8,263 bases of DNA, taken from CAILKP01 sp038231815 (GTDB lineage Bacteria > Planctomycetota > Phycisphaerae > Phycisphaerales > UBA1924). The stretch spans positions 1 through 8,263 of the forward strand of contig JBBRKQ010000153.1 in NCBI GenBank assembly GCA_038231815.1, given 5' to 3'. Every line of letters starts with the position of its first letter. Positions within the stretch are counted from its first letter, which is position 1. Made by a program: the position numbers and the translations under genes. The notes beneath the pieces were generated by a model. It saw only the letters and a list, made by a program, of their open reading frames with translations. It was not told the DNA's origin and searched no databases. Below, piece by piece: positions 1 to 7,333 of the stretch.

Positions 1-336
1 GAGGACAAGATTGATATTCCGGAGAGCCGCAAGGATGACTTCCGCCAGGAGATCATGAACTTTATCGGAGCGCTGGCGCTTGATGGCAAGAAGTTTGAGT
101 ACCACACCAATGCGCGGCTGTACAAGGCTCTGGAGCTGAAGCTGTTTGAGGATTCGCGCGACACGATCAAGCTGAAGAACATGGTTTCATCGGTGGTTGA
201 TGATGAGACGCAGGCAAAGATTGATGTGGTCAAGCAGCGGCTGATCAAGCAGTTTGGCTACAACGAGACGAGCGCTTCGGATGTGCTAAATTATGTGGCG
301 TCGATCTTTGCTCGGGGTGATAGCAAGAGCAAGTAG
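1..336 (+). CDS. prkA: PrkA family serine protein kinase, C-terminal part (5' end outside window)
   Basis: The reading frame is open from the first base and ends at TAG 334-336, giving the last 111 residues of a protein that is usually about 640-690 residues long. The residues fit the conserved C-terminal domain of PrkA: a stretch reading FIGALALDGKKFEY, then ALELKLFEDSRDTIKL, and a final DVLNYVASIFARGD. PrkA proteins join an AAA+-like ATPase module to a kinase-like region and act in the cytoplasm in stress or starvation responses. In many bacteria prkA lies beside yeaH (DUF444) and spoVR (ycgB). Neither follows here, because the next gene is on the opposite strand, so any partners would have to be upstream. 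The catalytic part is not in the window, so activity cannot be judged. The family call is confident; the exact role is inferred from homologues. Confidence 0.93.
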   Translation, partial: EDKIDIPESRKDDFRQEIMNFIGALALDGKKFEYHTNARLYKALELKLFEDSRDTIKLKNMVSSVVDDETQAKIDVVKQRLIKQFGYNETSASDVLNYVASIFARGDSKSK

Positions 337-464
337 TGGCTGCTTGGGCGGCACACTTGCAGGGGGGCGGCGATGGATGGCGTGAAGATGAGCGCCGTGG
401 GCGCGGAAATCTTCAGGCAATGGGTTTGCAAAAAGGCGGGGAGGGGGGCTGGGCCTGTCGTTGG

Positions 465-1088
465 TCAGCCGGCGCGGTCTTCGCGAGCTTCGGCGACTTC
501 AACGCCTCGGATGAAGGCGGTTATGAGGTAGTGTGCGCCAGCGCAGACGAAGGCGAGGAGGAGGAAAAAGCCAACCAGTGCGAGCAGAACCTGGAGGAGT
601 GCATCGAGGCCGTCAAGCCTCGCCCGGATTGATGTGCTGGCGAGTGCTGCGACAGCGGCACCCGCGGGGAGCATGAATGCGGTGCCGATGGCGAAGCGTT
701 TGAGGCATTCACGCGGGTCGCGCAGGAGTACCTCCGCCGCGGCGAGGGCGATGAGCAAACCGGCGACGGCGAGCCGGCCAAGAGCCCACCATTTCAGGTT
801 GCGACCGGCGAGTTCGCCGTTAACGGCGAGGTAACCAAAGACGGTGGCGGCAGCGAGGGAACCAGCGATGCAGAGCAGGGCTAGGGCGCGGCCGGTACTG
901 ATTTTGCCGAGCCCGAGCAGGACGGTGAAGATGCCGGCGGCGAGGACGGAGACCTCGAACATGGCGACGAAGATTGCGCGGGGCGTTTGCAAAAGGGCGG
1001 CGGCGGAAGTGGCTAGAGCTATGAGCAAGACGCCAGCACCCAGTGCGGTGAGCAGGAGTGAAACGGGTTTGGAGGCGGTGAGGTTCAA
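465..1088 (-). CDS. hypothetical six-helix membrane protein
   Basis: I do not recognise this 207-residue protein. It has six hydrophobic segments, at about residues 9-33, 38-61, 67-89, 103-122, 131-151 and 163-193. The loops between them are short and charged (for example RDPRECLKR at 123-131 and RARLDGLD at 155-162), and the C-terminal tail is charged (VEVAEAREDRAG). That pattern predicts an integral inner-membrane protein with little soluble mass. No transporter signature or catalytic motif stands out. The start is TTG (bases 1086-1088 on the complementary strand). I see no upstream in-frame start and no good ribosome binding site, so the N-terminus is uncertain, although the first helix begins directly after it. 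The gene converges on prkA with a 128-base gap and is divergent from fliD. Regular helix spacing on this strand, against low-complexity translations in the other frames, supports it as real. Confidence 0.7.
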   Translation of the reverse strand: MNLTASKPVSLLLTALGAGVLLIALATSAAALLQTPRAIFVAMFEVSVLAAGIFTVLLGLGKISTGRALALLCIAGSLAAATVFGYLAVNGELAGRNLKWWALGRLAVAGLLIALAAAEVLLRDPRECLKRFAIGTAFMLPAGAAVAALASTSIRARLDGLDALLQVLLALVGFFLLLAFVCAGAHYLITAFIRGVEVAEAREDRAG

Positions 1089-1330
1089 AGCCGGGCTCGG
1101 GAGTGGTGATTTGACTTGGGCGACGATGGTGCCGGTTGGCGTGTGAACGTGCAGGGCTCCCGCGCGGGACGAGTGATGTTATCGGATGAGGGGGGCTTGG
1201 ACTCGCACAATACTTGTGGGCCCGTAGATGGTGGCTGCAGGAGTGGGAGTTGGGATGCCGGGCAGGGAGTGATGGGTGGGCGTGATGAACAGTTGTTTGG
1301 GGCCACAGCGGGGTTTTTGCCCCAGTGCGA

Positions 1331-1362
1331 GGGTGGTTGGGTGTTGGTGGGGAGTTATTGGG
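1331..1362 (+). other. canonical G-quadruplex motif upstream of fliD
   Basis: Four G runs lie on the coding strand: GGG at 1331-1333, GGG at 1339-1341, GGGG at 1349-1352 and GGG at 1360-1362. Their loops are 5, 7 and 7 bases, which meets the usual G3+N1-7 rule. The motif ends 114 bases before the fliD ATG, in its promoter or 5' untranslated region. Folding and any regulatory role are inferred. Confidence 0.55.
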
Positions 1363-1414
1363 CGGCCAAGGTTATTTGTTGCGCGGATTGGACCGATGAC
1401 AACAGATTAGTAGC

Positions 1415-1432
1415 GGGCGCGATCCGGCGCCC
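1415..1432 (+). repeat. GC-rich inverted repeat in the fliD leader
   Basis: A perfect 6-base inverted repeat, GGGCGC (1415-1420) and GCGCCC (1427-1432), flanks a 6-base loop GATCCG. It ends 30 bases before the Shine-Dalgarno of fliD. It has no T tract, so it is not a typical intrinsic terminator. It could be a leader hairpin or a protein-binding palindrome. Confidence 0.35.
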
Positions 1433-1462
1433 AGTGATTGAGGCGGCCCCACGCCGTGTTGC

Positions 1463-1467
1463 AGGAG
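1463..1467 (+). promoter_or_regulatory. Shine-Dalgarno sequence of fliD
   Basis: AGGAG lies 9 bases before the ATG at 1477. This decides the start. An in-frame upstream start at 1438 would add 13 residues with no family resemblance, while translation from 1477 begins MSSITSGVGVFSGID, the usual FliD N-terminus. It is the only clear Shine-Dalgarno in the window. Confidence 0.75.
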
Positions 1468-1476
1468 TGTTTGGCT

Positions 1477-4374
1477 ATGAGCAGTATTACATCAGGTGTC
1501 GGCGTGTTCTCCGGTATTGATCGCAGTTCGATCATCGATCAGCTTTTGGCAATCGACGGGCGGGCCAAGACGGTGTATCAGAAGCGCGGTCGGGATATCA
1601 CCCAGCAGCAGGTTGCCTTGCTGGATATCAACACGCGCATGTCGGCCCTTCGGTCGGCCGCATCAAAGTTTAGTGTTTCGCGGGTGTTCGCCGCGGCCTC
1701 GGCCAGCAGCAGTGATGACACGAAGGTGTCAGCGGCGGCTACCCCGGGTGCGGTATCGGGGTCGTATCGATTTTCGGTGGACAGGTTGGTTTCGACGCAG
1801 CAGTCGTTGTCACGAGGGTTTTCGGATTCGACATCATCGGCAGTGGGTATCACCAGCTTAAAGCTTGAATCGGCTCGGGGGCAGGCCAGCAGCGACACGC
1901 TTCTGTCTCAACTCAATGGTGGGCTTGGAGTGTCTCGCGGCAAGATTGTTGTCACGGATTCATCGGGTGCGGCGGCGACGGTTGATTTGTCAAAGGTTGG
2001 GACCGTGGGTGAGGCTTTGGCGGCGATTAACAATGTAGCGGGAGTGCGGGTGACGGCTTCGGTTGATGGGGACCGTTTGGTCCTGGCCGATGGTGCGGGC
2101 GGGCTGGGCAACCTGCGGGTGGAGAATGCCGCGGGGTATACCACGGCGACATCGCTTGGGATCGCGGGCACGGCAGGGTCGGTCGGCAGTGCGGGGCGGA
2201 TTAATGGCACGGCGATCAACACGGTGGGTGGGGCGACGGCGCTGAGTTCACTAAACGATGGGCGGGGCGTGGGAATTTCACGGGGGAGCGGGGCCTCATC
2301 GCCCGACTTTACGATTAGCACGCGGTCTGGTGTTGCGTACGCAATCGATATTGGTGATGTGTATGAGTTAAAGGCCCCGACGGTGGGGGCGGTGCCTGTG
2401 CTGACCAAGACAAAATCGGCGGTCAGCGATTTGCAGGGCGTGATCGACAGGATTAATGATCAGGCCAAGACTGGCGCGGTGCAGGCGGTTCGCGCGAGTT
2501 TGAACGCAGACAAGACCGGGATACAGCTTGAAGACTTAACGACGCCGGGCGTGGGTGTACCAGCGCTGACTGTTGCTGAGGTGGGCACAGGCACGACGGC
2601 TGCGGACCTTGGGATTCAGGCGACGACGCCGGGCGCCACGATTACGGGTCGGAGACTGACGGCGGGGCTGAACTCGGTTCTGCTGCGGTCGGTCAATGGT
2701 GGCAAGGGCATCAGCGGAACATCGCTCGCGCTGGACACCAAAGATGGGCAGAGCTTTTCGCTGACGATTGACCAGAATAACTCGTTGAGCGATTTGCTGA
2801 AGCAGATCAGTACTGCAACGGGCGGTGCGGTGACCGCGAGCCTAAACGAGCGGGGCACCGGAATCACGCTGACGGATACGACGACCGGGCCGGGGTCGTT
2901 CCTGGCATCGGGCACGGCGGCGACTGCGTTGAAGCTGACGGCCAGTGGGGGCAAGTTTAGTACAGACAACTTGGAGATTGGGTACTTGGGGCGGAACAGC
3001 CGACTGTCAAACTTACCGGGAAATCGTTCGGTGACGGCGGGGAGCTTTGAGATTATCTCTTCGTACGGCACCAAGAGCACGGTCAATGTTCCGGCAGATG
3101 CCAAGACGCTGGGGGATGTGATCTCGGCGATTAACAGCAACGCGCCAGATGTGCAGGCATCAATCAACGACACCGGTGATGGGCTTGTGATTCGTGAGAA
3201 GCTGCGCGGTGGGCTGGTGGGTGGGCAGAAGATCAGTATTCGTGATCTCTCCGGAACGGCCGCGCGTGACTTGAACTTGGCGGGCACTGCTACGGCGACG
3301 GGCAGCGCGAATGTGATCGATGGAACGTTTGATAAGACGGTGACGTTTGACTCTGGCGACACGCTCCAGCAGGTTGCCGACAAGATCAATCTGGCCGGTG
3401 GGCTGGCATCGGCAACGATTGTCAATGATGGGTCATCCTCGCGGGCGTTTCGCCTCGTGCTTACGAGCCGGGCTTCGGGCTCGGCCGGTGCGTTTAAGGC
3501 AGATTCCGGATCGTTTGATCTGGGAATATCGCAGACCGCCGAAGCGCAGGACAGCCGAATTTTCTATGGCTCGGAGGATCCGGCCAGAGCGCTGCTGCTG
3601 CAATCTACCACCAACACGGTAACGGGCATTGCCGCGAACCTGACGGTAACTGCCAAGGCAGTGAGCACAACGCCGGTGACGGTAACGGTGAATCAGGACC
3701 CGACAGCGATTCTGACCTCGGTCACTGACTTTGTCACGGCGTTTAATAACTTAGTCGGGCGGATTGATGAATTGGCCAAGTACGATACAGATGCGAGCAA
3801 GCGTGGGGTGCTGCTGGGCAACTCGATCGTGCAGGACATTCGATCATCGGTATTCTCAATCGTGCAGGGGACCCCGTTCGGTGTGACGGGCAAGTACCGG
3901 ACGCTGTCGCAGGCGGGGCTCACGATTGACAGCACCAACACCTTGCAGTTTAACAGCGACAAGCTGACGACGGCGCTGGCCGATGATGCGCAGGCGGTCG
4001 CTGATTTGTTCTCTGCTCGCGGGGCCACCCAGACGAGTACCGGGCAAACGCCGGTGCTGGACCGCAACGGCGTGGTGATTCCTGGCGCGTTTGTGGGGGC
4101 TTCGAGAACGACCACGACGATCACGCGGCAGGGCGTTTTAGAGCGCCTCGCCGAGAGCATTAACAGATACACCCGGCCTACCGACGGATTGTTTGCCCTG
4201 AACGGCAAGAATATGGATCAGCAGTTGAAATCGCAGACGGACAAGATCGCGGCGATTGATGTGCGGCTGGCCAGCAAGCGGGCGACGCTGGATAAGCAGT
4301 TTATTGCCATGGAATCGACGATCGGCAGGTTGCAGCAGCAGCAGGGATCGCTAAGCAGTATCCGGGCATTCTGA
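1477..4374 (+). CDS. fliD: flagellar hook-associated protein 2 (filament cap), enlarged
   Basis: FliD forms the cap at the flagellum tip, under which exported flagellin folds and joins the filament. The protein is 965 residues, against roughly 400-700 in most bacteria. The N-terminal FliD_N domain covers about residues 1-110 (GIDRSSIIDQLLAID near the start). The middle holds at least four flagellin-IN type modules, each opening with a variant of LNGGxG and closing with a variant of ASxxxxGxGLxLxD: about 146-205, 259-355, 406-468 and 513-575. A probable fifth is at 613-668 and lacks the clear opening motif. The FliD_C domain runs from about 692 to the end, beginning DSRIFYGSEDPARALLL. It finishes in a helical, coiled-coil-like segment (about 913-965) rich in Gln, Lys and Leu and ending SSIRAF. 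Export is expected through the flagellar type III apparatus, and there is no Sec signal peptide. fliS follows on the same strand, which strengthens the call. The repeats probably build extra surface domains of the cap. Confidence 0.95.
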   Translation: MSSITSGVGVFSGIDRSSIIDQLLAIDGRAKTVYQKRGRDITQQQVALLDINTRMSALRSAASKFSVSRVFAAASASSSDDTKVSAAATPGAVSGSYRFSVDRLVSTQQSLSRGFSDSTSSAVGITSLKLESARGQASSDTLLSQLNGGLGVSRGKIVVTDSSGAAATVDLSKVGTVGEALAAINNVAGVRVTASVDGDRLVLADGAGGLGNLRVENAAGYTTATSLGIAGTAGSVGSAGRINGTAINTVGGATALSSLNDGRGVGISRGSGASSPDFTISTRSGVAYAIDIGDVYELKAPTVGAVPVLTKTKSAVSDLQGVIDRINDQAKTGAVQAVRASLNADKTGIQLEDLTTPGVGVPALTVAEVGTGTTAADLGIQATTPGATITGRRLTAGLNSVLLRSVNGGKGISGTSLALDTKDGQSFSLTIDQNNSLSDLLKQISTATGGAVTASLNERGTGITLTDTTTGPGSFLASGTAATALKLTASGGKFSTDNLEIGYLGRNSRLSNLPGNRSVTAGSFEIISSYGTKSTVNVPADAKTLGDVISAINSNAPDVQASINDTGDGLVIREKLRGGLVGGQKISIRDLSGTAARDLNLAGTATATGSANVIDGTFDKTVTFDSGDTLQQVADKINLAGGLASATIVNDGSSSRAFRLVLTSRASGSAGAFKADSGSFDLGISQTAEAQDSRIFYGSEDPARALLLQSTTNTVTGIAANLTVTAKAVSTTPVTVTVNQDPTAILTSVTDFVTAFNNLVGRIDELAKYDTDASKRGVLLGNSIVQDIRSSVFSIVQGTPFGVTGKYRTLSQAGLTIDSTNTLQFNSDKLTTALADDAQAVADLFSARGATQTSTGQTPVLDRNGVVIPGAFVGASRTTTTITRQGVLERLAESINRYTRPTDGLFALNGKNMDQQLKSQTDKIAAIDVRLASKRATLDKQFIAMESTIGRLQQQQGSLSSIRAF

Positions 4375-4420
4375 TGAAGCAGGCTGCGGCAAGCGCGGTG
4401 GACCACATTTGTGCGCACTG

Positions 4421-4512
4421 GTGATGTGGACGGGATGTGACGCTTGGTGGGGCTGTGATGGCTGGGATGAGTGTGCGAGGTGGGGTGGGTGTGATGGCTG
4501 GGATGGGTGTGC
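4421..4512 (+). repeat. GT-rich imperfect tandem repeat between fliD and fliS
   Basis: A 23-base unit, TGTGATGGCTGGGATG followed by RGTGTGC, occurs at 4454-4476 and 4490-4512 with one mismatch, offset by 36 bases. A more diverged copy (GTGATGTGGACGGGATGTGACGC) starts at 4421. The tract is strongly G-rich on the + strand. Its G runs at 4482-4505 nearly make a G-quadruplex but need one 10-base loop. It fills much of the 231-base gap between the two flagellar genes. No protein-coding role is seen. Confidence 0.6.
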
Positions 4513-4605
4513 TGGCCGTGTTGTGGCGTGCCGCGGGGTGTGGGGCGTGTTCTTTCTGGACTGGTGCTTTAGCGCGTGGCGGGCACGGCCGATACCTGCG
4601 TTGCC

Positions 4606-5094
4606 ATGAGTAGTGACCCCGGTGCAAACGCATATCTGGCCACCCGAATTCTGACGGCTACGCCCGAGCAGCTTCGGATGATGCTGCTTGAAGGCGCCGT
4701 GAAGTTTGCCAAGCAGGGGCGCGACGGCATGGTTGCCAAAAACTATGAGGCCGTGTTCAATGGTTTCACCCGCTGCCGGGCAATTCTGGTGGAGCTTGTG
4801 AGCACTATGAAGCCCGAGCCGGATGCGGAGCTCTATTCACGGCTAAGCGCGCTGTACTTGTTCATGATGTCGCGGCTGCTCGAGTCCAGCCATGAGCGAA
4901 GCGTGGCCAAAGCCGATGAGGTGATCAAGCTGCTTGAGTACGAGCGCGAAACATGGTCGATGCTGATTGAAAAGGTTGGCCGCATGCGAAAGAGTGGCGA
5001 GCTGCCACCGGTTGGCGGGGCAAAGGGAGCGGCAGGCGCAGCGCCAGCCGCGGGCGTGAAGCCCACAATGGCAAGCCTAAGCGTGGCGGGCTGA
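4606..5094 (+). CDS. fliS: flagellar export chaperone FliS
   Basis: FliS binds the C-terminal end of flagellin in the cytoplasm, stops it polymerising early and delivers it to the flagellar export gate. The 162-residue product opens with NAYLATRILTATPEQLRMMLLEGAVKF (residues 7-33; quoted here in pieces: NAYLATRILTATPEQL then RMMLLEGAVKF). This corresponds to the family hallmark of NAY..., a TA/SP-E-(E/Q)-L turn and an L(Y/L)(E/D)GA helix. The rest is predicted mostly helical up to about residue 130. A low-complexity Gly/Ala/Pro tail (134-162) probably lies outside the fold. I chose ATG 4606 because it places the conserved NAY near the N-terminus. A GTG at 4576 in the same frame would add ten unconserved residues. 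Neither start has a clear Shine-Dalgarno. Its position 231 bases after fliD is the usual fliD-fliS order, though the gap is wide for an operon. Confidence 0.92.
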   Translation: MSSDPGANAYLATRILTATPEQLRMMLLEGAVKFAKQGRDGMVAKNYEAVFNGFTRCRAILVELVSTMKPEPDAELYSRLSALYLFMMSRLLESSHERSVAKADEVIKLLEYERETWSMLIEKVGRMRKSGELPPVGGAKGAAGAAPAAGVKPTMASLSVAG

Positions 5095-5166
5095 GTCCAC
5101 ATCGGGGCTTGGAGATCATGTAAGTTGAGTGCCTGGCCGGTGCTGCAATCAGCGTGGGTTCGGTTC

Positions 5167-5179
5167 TACACTTTGGGCT
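5167..5179 (+). promoter_or_regulatory. possible -10 box for a leaderless CoA-transferase mRNA
   Basis: TACACT (5167-5172) fits the TANNNT form of a -10 box and lies 7 bases before the ATG at 5180, with no Shine-Dalgarno between them. At this distance transcription would begin at or beside the start codon. The matching -35 is weak (TGCAAT at 5144-5149, 17 bases away). The call rests mainly on similarity to the arrangement before 7518 and 8130. Confidence 0.35.
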
Positions 5180-6034
5180 ATGGCCAGCACCACTCAAGCC
5201 GCTTTGGCGGGCAGTTCTTATGGCAAGCAGTTTCACACCGCGGCCGCCGCGTTTGCGGATTTGGCGGCCCTTGGCGTGCTGAAGGACAACATCACGGTGA
5301 TGGTGGGGGGGTTTGGCCTCTGCGGGATTCCCGAGCAGCTTATCTTGGCGCTTCGTGATTCGGGCATGAAAGGGCTCACCTGCATCAGCAACAACGCGGG
5401 GGTTGATGACTGGGGCCTTGGGCTGCTGCTGCAGACGCGCCAGATCAGTAAAATGATTTCCAGCTACGTTGGCGAGAACGCCAACTTTGAAAAGCAGTAC
5501 CTCTCAGCGGAGCTTGAGGTTGAGTTTAATCCGCAGGGAACGCTTGCCGAGCGGATTCGCGCCGGCGGCGCGGGCATTCCGGCCTTCTACACGGCCACGG
5601 GTGCTGGAACAATCGTGGCCGATGGCAAAGAGTCCCGGAGTTTTTACCGGCCGAGTGATGGCCTGTGCGGGTGCACCATTCCTGGGCGTGGCTATGCAGG
5701 GCGTGCCACGGAAATGGCAAAGCCCGGGCAGGCCGTGCCTCAGTCGGGCCAAGCCCGGCAGTATGTGCTGGAGACGGGTTTGTACGCCAACTTAACGCTG
5801 ATAAAGGCGGATGCTGCCGATGAGTTTGGAAACCTGGTATACAACAAAACAGCGCGAAATTTTAACCCGATGATGGCCACCGCCGCGGCGTTTGTGATTG
5901 CTGAGGTCGAGCGCATCGTGCCCACGGGGTCGCTAAACCCGGACTCGATTCACACGCCGGGCAACTACGTAAACCGAATTGTGTTAAACCCCACCCCGGT
6001 AAAGCGGATTGAGCAGCGGACGGTGTCAAAGTAG
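5180..6034 (+). CDS. scoA: 3-oxoacid CoA-transferase, subunit A (SCOT type)
   Basis: Together with subunit B, this enzyme moves CoA from succinyl-CoA to a 3-oxoacid such as acetoacetate, letting the cell activate ketone bodies or similar acids. The family signature is clear: MVGGFGLCGIPEQLI at residues 41-55, SNNAGVDDWGLGLLL (70-84), ISSYVGENANFEKQYL (93-108), then PQGTLAERIRAGGAGIPAFY (118-137) and NKTARNFNPMMATAA (222-236). The product is 284 residues, against about 230-240 in typical A subunits. The excess is mostly a segment at about 156-193, between GKESR.F and QYVLETGLYANL, which are normally almost adjacent. ATG 5180 was chosen over a start at 5129 because the extra 17 residues resemble nothing. 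The catalytic glutamate of this family sits in subunit B, and no B gene follows: the next gene is on the other strand. The enzyme therefore needs a partner encoded elsewhere. The family call is firm; the exact acid substrate is inferred. Confidence 0.92.
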   Translation: MASTTQAALAGSSYGKQFHTAAAAFADLAALGVLKDNITVMVGGFGLCGIPEQLILALRDSGMKGLTCISNNAGVDDWGLGLLLQTRQISKMISSYVGENANFEKQYLSAELEVEFNPQGTLAERIRAGGAGIPAFYTATGAGTIVADGKESRSFYRPSDGLCGCTIPGRGYAGRATEMAKPGQAVPQSGQARQYVLETGLYANLTLIKADAADEFGNLVYNKTARNFNPMMATAAAFVIAEVERIVPTGSLNPDSIHTPGNYVNRIVLNPTPVKRIEQRTVSK

Positions 6035-6081
6035 TTGTGTTGCCGTGCCTTGGTGCCGTCAGGGCGCGGAGTGATGCGTTT

Positions 6082-7320
6082 TTACTTGAGTTCGTATTTG
6101 GGAGTCAGGCGGGTGAGTATTGCGCCGGCGAGGCAAATAGCCGCGATTGTCCAGAGTGATGCAGCAAGGCCGTGCGCATCACCGACCAGGCCGATCACCG
6201 GTGCCATCAGCCCGCCAACCGAGACCGCCAGGCCAAGTGTGACGCCGGATGCCAGACCGGGCCGGGTGGGCAGGAGCTCTTGACCCATGATGACCATGAC
6301 GCTGGAGGGCAGGAACAACCCGATGCCAAGCGGCACGCACAATGCCCAAGAAGCCCACTGCCACGGGCAGGCGACCAGCAGCGCCAGTGTTGCGGTAACG
6401 GTGAGCAGCCCCGTAATGACGGTGCCGGTGCGTGACCAATGGTCTGCGAGATAGCCGCCCAAGAGGGTGCCGGGGATTGATGAGAGCAGGAAGATTGACA
6501 GCGGGATGTTGGCGATTTTGGCCTCATCACCAAAGCGCTGCATGAAAAAGAGCGCCAGGAATGTGTTCAGCCCGTAGAAGGCGATGGCCCGCATCGTCAT
6601 CGCTGAGGCGAGGATGGAAAAGCCGGCCCAGTTGTTGACGGGTGGTTGGCTGGGGGCATCGCTGGCTACCTCGCTGGCTGCATCACCGCTGGCATCGCCG
6701 GTTTGGGCGATGGTGGCTGCCGCCGCGCGTTTGCCGGATGACTTGCCTGCATAAACCTGCAGGAGCACCGCAACGGCAGTGCCCGGAAGCAGCACCAGCC
6801 ACAGGCCCTGGCGGCCAAGGTGTTCAAGTATGGGTGAGGTCACCAGCGGTGCGGTGGCGAAGCCGACGGTGCCGCCGAGGGCGAACAGGGACATGCCGCT
6901 GGATTTTTTACCACCCGCCGCGGCGGCAGCGCGCTTGGCGGCTTCGGGATGGAACGCCGCCACGCCAATGCCCGCGATTGCCAGGGCGGCCCAGGCTGCC
7001 ATGTTGCTGTTGGTGATGGCACCGAGGATGACGCAGATGGTGGCGATGGCAACGGAAACGGAAAGCACCCAGCCGGTTGGGCGTTTGTCTGCATAGAGGC
7101 CGAAGCCGGGCTGCACGACTGCCGAGGCGAGGGACATGGCAAGCACCAGGCGGCCTGCCTCGGCCTTGCTGGTGATAGAGCCTGATTGCACCAGAAACGG
7201 GAGCATGGCCGGAACGATTCCCTGGCATAAATCAACCATCCAGTGGCCAGCGGTCAGAGCGTAGAGCGTGGGGCGATTCACAAGACTGTGAGCGTAGCGG
7301 GGACGATGCAAATGGAGCAT
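6082..7320 (-). CDS. MFS transporter, fosmidomycin-resistance (Fsr)-like
   Basis: This 412-residue inner-membrane protein has the two six-helix halves of the major facilitator superfamily and probably works as a proton-driven efflux pump for small molecules. Motif A variants appear after helix 2 (GLYADKRPT, residues 74-82) and in the second half (GGYLADHWSR, 288-297). The stretch VAAFHPEAAKRAAAAAGGKK (120-139), followed by SLFALGGTVGFATAPL (144-159), closely matches the Fsr group, whose best-known member exports fosmidomycin. The central cytoplasmic loop (about 192-230) is rich in Ala, Ser and Asp. ATG 7320 was chosen; a TTG at 7392 would add 24 residues encoded by a tandem DNA repeat and is unlikely to be translated. 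Upstream there is only a weak GAG. It converges on the CoA-transferase gene with 47 bases between and is divergent from the cytosine deaminase. The substrate cannot be told from sequence. Confidence 0.88.
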   Translation of the reverse strand: MLHLHRPRYAHSLVNRPTLYALTAGHWMVDLCQGIVPAMLPFLVQSGSITSKAEAGRLVLAMSLASAVVQPGFGLYADKRPTGWVLSVSVAIATICVILGAITNSNMAAWAALAIAGIGVAAFHPEAAKRAAAAAGGKKSSGMSLFALGGTVGFATAPLVTSPILEHLGRQGLWLVLLPGTAVAVLLQVYAGKSSGKRAAAATIAQTGDASGDAASEVASDAPSQPPVNNWAGFSILASAMTMRAIAFYGLNTFLALFFMQRFGDEAKIANIPLSIFLLSSIPGTLLGGYLADHWSRTGTVITGLLTVTATLALLVACPWQWASWALCVPLGIGLFLPSSVMVIMGQELLPTRPGLASGVTLGLAVSVGGLMAPVIGLVGDAHGLAASLWTIAAICLAGAILTRLTPKYELK

Positions 7321-7333
7321 CTCGGTTTCGCAG

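Larger units (their letters stand above)
1089..1476. other. 388-base divergent intergenic region, G-rich on the + strand
   Basis: No credible gene lies here. The open frames that cross it translate to low-complexity Gly/Trp/Arg- or Pro/Ser-rich strings with no domain. The spacer separates the leftward membrane protein from rightward fliD, so it should carry promoters for both. It holds a G-quadruplex motif (1331-1362), a GC hairpin (1415-1432), a possible weak hairpin TGGGGC/GCCCCA (1298-1303 with 1319-1324) and the fliD ribosome binding site. I could not identify a convincing sigma-28 or sigma-54 promoter. Confidence 0.7.

Noticed and set aside
336..632. Open + frame overlapping the prkA stop
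   Set aside because: Gly/Glu-rich low-complexity translation that overlaps the 3' part of the membrane protein gene on the other strand. The latter has the convincing protein pattern.
1298..1324. Hairpin TGGGGC/GCCCCA with a T run between, as a terminator
   Set aside because: The T run is in the loop and not after the stem, and no gene on the + strand ends upstream of it.
1370..1382. Possible sigma-54 GG/GC pair before fliD
   Set aside because: The GG and GC are 9 bases apart instead of the required 10, and the surrounding TGGCAC/TTGCA context is missing.
1373..1399. Possible sigma-28 flagellar promoter (TATTTGTT, 11 bases, ACCGATGA) before fliD
   Set aside because: The -10 half resembles GCCGATAA but the -35 half matches only about four of eight positions, so it is too weak to call.
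1116..1520. Open + frame across the spacer into fliD
   Set aside because: The product is low-complexity Gly/Trp/Arg-rich, overlaps the fliD start and has no family resemblance or ribosome binding site.
2616..3425. Long open frame on the - strand inside fliD (269 codons)
   Set aside because: It lies wholly inside fliD, whose + strand translation has clear family domains. The antisense translation is a Val/Pro/Ser-rich string with no domain, as expected from codon bias of the real gene.
6035..6081. Intrinsic terminator between the convergent CoA-transferase and transporter genes
   Set aside because: A TTTTT run is present at about 6079-6083 but I found no stem next to it that would support a terminator.
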